Shown here piece by piece: positions 60,435 through 64,000 of a DNA stretch of 64,000 nt (position 1 is the stretch's first letter; every line of letters starts with the position of its first letter). The notes under the pieces were generated by a model. That model did no database searches and had not been told where the DNA came from. It saw nothing but the letters and a program-made list of their open reading frames with translations. This DNA comes from Sediminicoccus rosea (GTDB lineage Bacteria > Pseudomonadota > Alphaproteobacteria > Acetobacterales > Acetobacteraceae). The stretch lies in the NCBI RefSeq assembly GCF_033547095.1, contig NZ_CP137852.1:1915501-1979500 (forward strand), in the 5' to 3' direction. Both the position numbers and the translations under genes were made by a program.

Positions 60435-61610
60435 TCAGCCGCGCGGCAGTTCCTGCTCGACCAGGGCGCTGAAGAAGCCCACGCCATAGGGCGCCGCATC
60501 GTCGTTGAAGTCGTATTTCGGGTGGTGCACCGGCACACCGCCCTTCCCATCCGGGGCCTTCTGGCCGAGCTTCACGAAGGCGCCCGGGCGCTTCTCCAGC
60601 ATGTAGGAGAAATCCTCGGCCCCCATGATGGGCGGGCGCTTGCGGATGATGCCCTCGGGCGCGAAGACCTTCGCCGCGGCCTGGGCGGCGAGGTCGGTCT
60701 CGCGCTCATGGTTCACCGTCACGGGGTAGCCCGACTTCCACTCCACCACGATCTCCGCCTCGAAGGCCTCGGCGACCGAGGCCGCGATGCGCTTGATGTG
60801 GCGCTCCATCGCGGCCCGGGTCTCCTTCTTCAGGGTGCGGATGGTGCCCTTGATCTCGGCCGTCTCGGGGATGACGTTCGAGGCGCTGCCGGCGTGGAAC
60901 ATGCAGAGGGACAGCACCGCGCTGTCCAGCGGGTCCACCCGGCGGGAGACGATGCCCTGCAGGGCCACGACGAGCTGCGAGCCGATCAGCACCGGGTCGA
61001 TCGCCATGTGCGGCCGCGCCGCATGGCCGCCCAGGCCGCGGATCTTGAAGGTGACGGTGTCAGCCGAGGCGAGGATGGGGCCCGAGACGATCGCCGTCTC
61101 GCCCAGCGGCAGGGAGGGATCGTTATGGATGCCGTAGACGCTGTCGCAGGGGAAGCGCTCGAACAGGCCCTCCTCGACCATGACGCGGCCGCCGCCCGGG
61201 CCCTCCTCGGCCGGCTGGAAGATGAAGTTCACCGTGCCGTCGAAATTGCGCGTCTCGGCGAGGTATTTGGCGGCCCCCAGCAGCATGGCGGTGTGCCCGT
61301 CATGGCCGCAGGCGTGCATCTTGCCGGGCGTCTTGCTGGCATGCGGCAGGCCGGTCTCCTCCGTCATCGGCAGGCAGTCCATGTCGGCGCGCAGGCCGAT
61401 GGAGCGGCCGGAATTGCCGTTCCGCAGCACGCCCACGAGGCCGGTGCCGGCGATGCCGCGATGCACCTCGATCCCCCAGGAGGCGAGCTTCTCGGCCACC
61501 AGGGCGCTGGTCGCGTGCTCCTCGAAGCCCAGCTCCGGATTCGCATGGATGGTCTGGCGCCATTCGGCGATCTCGGGGGCCATGGCGGCGATGCGGTTGT
61601 TCAGGGGCAT
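60435..61610 (-). CDS. M20D family amidohydrolase/peptidase
   Basis: Zinc-dependent amidohydrolase of 391 residues, of the hippurate/indole-acetyl-amino acid hydrolase type. Metal-binding segments are [21 protein letters not shown] (HxxH type, near 100-110), [18 protein letters not shown] and [10 protein letters not shown] near the C-terminus. The substrate is an N-acyl amino acid or a similar amide. ATG at 61610 starts [19 protein letters not shown]. It is divergent from glpK and separated from the arabinan-type operon by 217 bases. Confidence 0.93.
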   Translation of the reverse strand: MPLNNRIAAMAPEIAEWRQTIHANPELGFEEHATSALVAEKLASWGIEVHRGIAGTGLVGVLRNGNSGRSIGLRADMDCLPMTEETGLPHASKTPGKMHACGHDGHTAMLLGAAKYLAETRNFDGTVNFIFQPAEEGPGGGRVMVEEGLFERFPCDSVYGIHNDPSLPLGETAIVSGPILASADTVTFKIRGLGGHAARPHMAIDPVLIGSQLVVALQGIVSRRVDPLDSAVLSLCMFHAGSASNVIPETAEIKGTIRTLKKETRAAMERHIKRIAASVAEAFEAEIVVEWKSGYPVTVNHERETDLAAQAAAKVFAPEGIIRKRPPIMGAEDFSYMLEKRPGAFVKLGQKAPDGKGGVPVHHPKYDFNDDAAPYGVGFFSALVEQELPRG

Positions 61611-61728
61611 GGGCTTGGTTCCTCGGCTGCGGCGGGATTGTCGGGCCGGCTTCCCGACGCGTCAAACCCCGGTTGACCCTGCGGGCAAAGCTTCCTCTCC
61701 TGCGCCTGAAGGATCGGGAGACGACGCC

Positions 61729-63207
61729 ATGCCCCTGCTGCTGGCCCTGGACCAGGGCACCACCTCGACGCGCGCCATCGCCTTCGACGCGACGCTGGCG
61801 CCAGTCGCGACCGTGCAGGTGGAATTGCCGCAGCATTTCCCGGCGCCGGGCTGGGTGGAGCATGAGCCGGAGGACATCGCGGCGCACAGCCTCGCCGTGC
61901 TGCGCGAGGCGCTGGCCAAGGCGGGTGGCGAGGCGCGGGATGTGGCCGGCATCGGCATCACCAACCAGCGCGAGACGACCCTGCTGTGGGAGCGCGCCAC
62001 GGGCCGCGCCGTCGGCCGTGCCATCGTCTGGCAGGACCGCCGCACCGCCGCCACCTGCGAGGCGCTGAAGGCGGCAGGGCATGAGGCGCTGGTCCGCGCG
62101 CGCACCGGCCTGCTGCTCGACCCCTATTTCTCCGCGACCAAGCTCGCCTGGCTGCTCGACCACACGCCTGGCGCGCGCGCGGCGGCCGAGCGTGGGGAGC
62201 TCTGCTTCGGCACCGTGGAGAGCTTCCTGCTGTTCCGCCTGACCGAGGGGCGCGTGCATGCGACGGATGCGACCAATGCGTCGCGCACCATGCTCTTCGA
62301 CATCCATCGCGGCGCCTGGGACGCGGAGCTGTGCGAATTGTTCCGCGTGCCCATGGCGATCCTGCCCCAGGTGCGGGATTGCGCCGCACCGCTGGGCGAG
62401 ACACGGCTGCTGGGCGGCGCCATTCCCATCCTCGGCATGGCTGGGGACCAGCAGGCGGCCACCATCGGCCAGGCCTGCTTCGCGCCGGGGATGATGAAGT
62501 CCACCTACGGCACGGGCTGCTTCGCCCTGCTGGTGACGGGCGAGGAGGCGGTGCCCTCCTCCAACCGGCTGCTCACCACCCTGGCCTGGCAATTGGGCGG
62601 CAGGCGGGCCTATGCGCTGGAGGGCTCGATCTTCATGGCCGGCGCCACGGTGCAATGGCTGCGCGACGGCCTCGGCATCATCCAGCATGCGAGCGAGGCG
62701 GATGGCTGGGCCGCCCGCGCCAACCCGGCCGAGCGCGTGCAACTCGTGCCGGCCTTCACGGGCCTCGGCGCCCCCTGGTGGGATGCGGCGGCGCGCGGCG
62801 CCATCCTGGGCCTGACGCGCGCTTCGGGCCGGGCCGAGATCTGCCGTGCGGCGCTGGAGGCGGTGGCGCTGCAGACCGGGGACCTGCTGGAGGCGATGCG
62901 CCGCGACTGGCCGGGCATGAAGCAGACTGTGCTGCGGGTGGATGGCGGCATGGCGAAGAGCGACTGGACCATGCAGTTCCTGGCCGACCTGCTGGGCGCC
63001 CCGGTGGACCGCCCCATGGTGACCGAGACGACGGCGCTGGGCGCGGCCTATCTCGCGGGCCTGCAGGCCGGGCTGCTGCCCTCGCCCAGCGAGGCGCCGA
63101 CGCATTGGCGGCTGGAGCGCCGCTTCCAGCCCAACATGAGCCGCGAGGAGGCGGCCGAGCGCCGGGCGGCCTGGCAGGACGCGGTGCGCCGGACGCGCAG
63201 CGCATGA
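61729..63207 (+). CDS. glpK: glycerol kinase
   Basis: FGGY-family kinase of 492 residues that phosphorylates glycerol at C3. The N-terminal ATP-binding [16 protein letters not shown], the [14 protein letters not shown] and [12 protein letters not shown] segments, and [11 protein letters not shown] with [11 protein letters not shown] are characteristic of GlpK. ATG at 61729 has GGGAG upstream. GlpF and GlpD are not adjacent; instead the next gene is a SelA-like PLP enzyme coupled by ATGA, which hints that the kinase might serve another polyol. Confidence 0.93.
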   Translation: MPLLLALDQGTTSTRAIAFDATLAPVATVQVELPQHFPAPGWVEHEPEDIAAHSLAVLREALAKAGGEARDVAGIGITNQRETTLLWERATGRAVGRAIVWQDRRTAATCEALKAAGHEALVRARTGLLLDPYFSATKLAWLLDHTPGARAAAERGELCFGTVESFLLFRLTEGRVHATDATNASRTMLFDIHRGAWDAELCELFRVPMAILPQVRDCAAPLGETRLLGGAIPILGMAGDQQAATIGQACFAPGMMKSTYGTGCFALLVTGEEAVPSSNRLLTTLAWQLGGRRAYALEGSIFMAGATVQWLRDGLGIIQHASEADGWAARANPAERVQLVPAFTGLGAPWWDAAARGAILGLTRASGRAEICRAALEAVALQTGDLLEAMRRDWPGMKQTVLRVDGGMAKSDWTMQFLADLLGAPVDRPMVTETTALGAAYLAGLQAGLLPSPSEAPTHWRLERRFQPNMSREEAAERRAAWQDAVRRTRSA

Positions 63208-64000
63208 TCTTCGCCGAATTCGGCATCACGCCCATCATCAACGCCTATGGCACCAACACGCGCCTCTCGGCCGGGCCGCTGGCCGATGAGGTGGCCGAGG
63301 CCATGCGCGCGGCCGCGACGGCGAGCGTGGACATCCTCGACCTCCAGGCCGCGGCCTGCCGGGAGATCCAGCGCGCCACGGGGGCGGAGGCGGGCTTTGT
63401 CACCTCCGGCGCCTCCGCCGCCTTGTTGCTGGCCGCCGCCGCCTGCCTCGCGCGGCTGGATGCCGGGGCGATGAACCGCCTGCCCGTGACGCGGGAGGGG
63501 CGCTGCGAATTCCTCATCTCTCGCAGCCAGCGCAACATGTATGACCGGGCGATCGAGACGGCGGGCGGGCGCCTCGTGGATGTCGGCATCCCGGACCGCG
63601 TCTCGGGGGCGGGCGTGCGCGATGCGAGTGCGGCGGAATTCGCCGATGCCATCACGCCGCGCACGGCGGGCATCCTGCATGTGGCGCAGCCGCGCGCCGA
63701 GCCGCCGCTGCGCGAGATCATCGCCGTGGCGCGGGCGGCGGGGATTCCGGTCATCGTGGACGCCGCCGCGCAATTGCCGCCGGCGGAGAACCTGCGGCGC
63801 TTCATCGCGGAAGGGGCGGACCTCGTCGCCTTCTCCGGCGGCAAGGCGATCGGCGGGCCGCAGGCCTCGGGTCTTCTCGCGGGCCAGGGGGTGCTGGTGG
63901 CCTCGGCGCTCGCGCAGATGCTCGATCTCGACCTGCCGGCGTCGCAGTTCCGGGCGCCCGCGGAATTCTCGGCGTTGTCGCAACTGGCCTTCTTCCCGCG
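63204..64000 (+). CDS. SelA-like PLP-dependent transferase/lyase, 5' part
   Basis: The first 265 residues of a fold-type I PLP enzyme related to SelA and to D-glucosaminate-6-phosphate ammonia-lyase; the frame is open to the right edge, so the C-terminus is missing. Start [19 protein letters not shown], the [18 protein letters not shown] glycine-rich cofactor segment, Asp186 ([11 protein letters not shown]) and the PLP lysine Lys214 ([15 protein letters not shown]) are visible. As no selB or tRNA-Sec is seen, a small-molecule lyase is more likely than selenocysteine synthase. It overlaps glpK by four bases. Confidence 0.88.
   Translation, partial: MIFAEFGITPIINAYGTNTRLSAGPLADEVAEAMRAAATASVDILDLQAAACREIQRATGAEAGFVTSGASAALLLAAAACLARLDAGAMNRLPVTREGRCEFLISRSQRNMYDRAIETAGGRLVDVGIPDRVSGAGVRDASAAEFADAITPRTAGILHVAQPRAEPPLREIIAVARAAGIPVIVDAAAQLPPAENLRRFIAEGADLVAFSGGKAIGGPQASGLLAGQGVLVASALAQMLDLDLPASQFRAPAEFSALSQLAFFP

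Noticed and set aside
63204-64000. Selenocysteine synthase SelA
   Set aside because: No selB or tRNA-Sec is seen and the gene is coupled to glpK; small-molecule PLP lyases of the same fold fit better.

Overview
The window is uniformly GC-rich (about 70% by eye, strong G/C third positions) chromosomal DNA from an alphaproteobacterium. The gene set points to the Acetobacteraceae, in the Roseomonas/Roseococcus type of genome. Indicators are many orphan Bug/TctC solute receptors, a catabolic TRAP transporter, an alphaproteobacterial comF-grxC-DUF1178-NDUFAF5-like neighbourhood and malate synthase G. This placement is an inference from gene content. There is no prophage, insertion sequence, CRISPR array or rRNA operon. 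One tRNA gene (Lys, anticodon CUU) is present. Genes are dense; the longest stretch without a confident gene is 44426-44707 (282 bases).

Region by region. 1-4190: the end of a Bug receptor, an enoyl-CoA hydratase, a secreted DUF1194 von Willebrand protein, an unknown protein and an intradiol (catechol/hydroxyquinol-type) dioxygenase. 4194-11658: a six-gene minus-strand operon encoding a three-subunit molybdenum hydroxylase (FAD, 2Fe-2S, Mo) followed by a complete TRAP transporter (P, Q, M), with a divergent TetR regulator. 11702-19760: housekeeping genes, namely cbpA-cbpM, DUF1178, grxC, comF, a four-domain rhodanese coupled to a cysteine-dioxygenase-like cupin, a methyltransferase, map and radC. 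19757-23110: oxyR divergent from katG, with a recognisable OxyR-type motif between them. 23110-27391: L,D-transpeptidase, DUF1269, a cytochrome b561, tRNA-Lys, and the EF-P modification genes epmB and epmA back to back.

27434-36192: accessory catabolic genes. These are a Gfo/Idh oxidoreductase with a Bug receptor; an N-carbamoyl-amino-acid hydrolase, RutD-like hydrolase and Bug receptor operon; and a divergent peptide-type ABC receptor plus amidohydrolase pair. 36189-42815: an ABC-F ATPase, a persulfide dioxygenase-rhodanese fusion, malate synthase G and gamma-glutamyltransferase. 42823-50105 holds two paralogous GPP34 (GOLPH3-like) proteins, a pair of secreted proteins sharing an unrecognised domain next to a DUF1254 protein, a further Bug receptor and RutA. 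50155-52329: a MetE-like protein and a Bug receptor with a frameshifted C-terminus.

52339-60217 is the most striking region. It is a tightly overlapping seven-gene operon made of a HAD-UbiA fusion, DprE1, DprE2, an epimerase, an FAD oxidoreductase, GtrA and a large polytopic membrane protein. Its core resembles the mycobacterial Rv3789-Rv3792/Rv3806c locus that makes and uses polyprenyl-phospho-arabinose, which suggests D-arabinofuranose decoration of an envelope glycan in a Gram-negative. 60435-64000: an M20 amidohydrolase, glycerol kinase and a SelA-like PLP enzyme that runs off the window.
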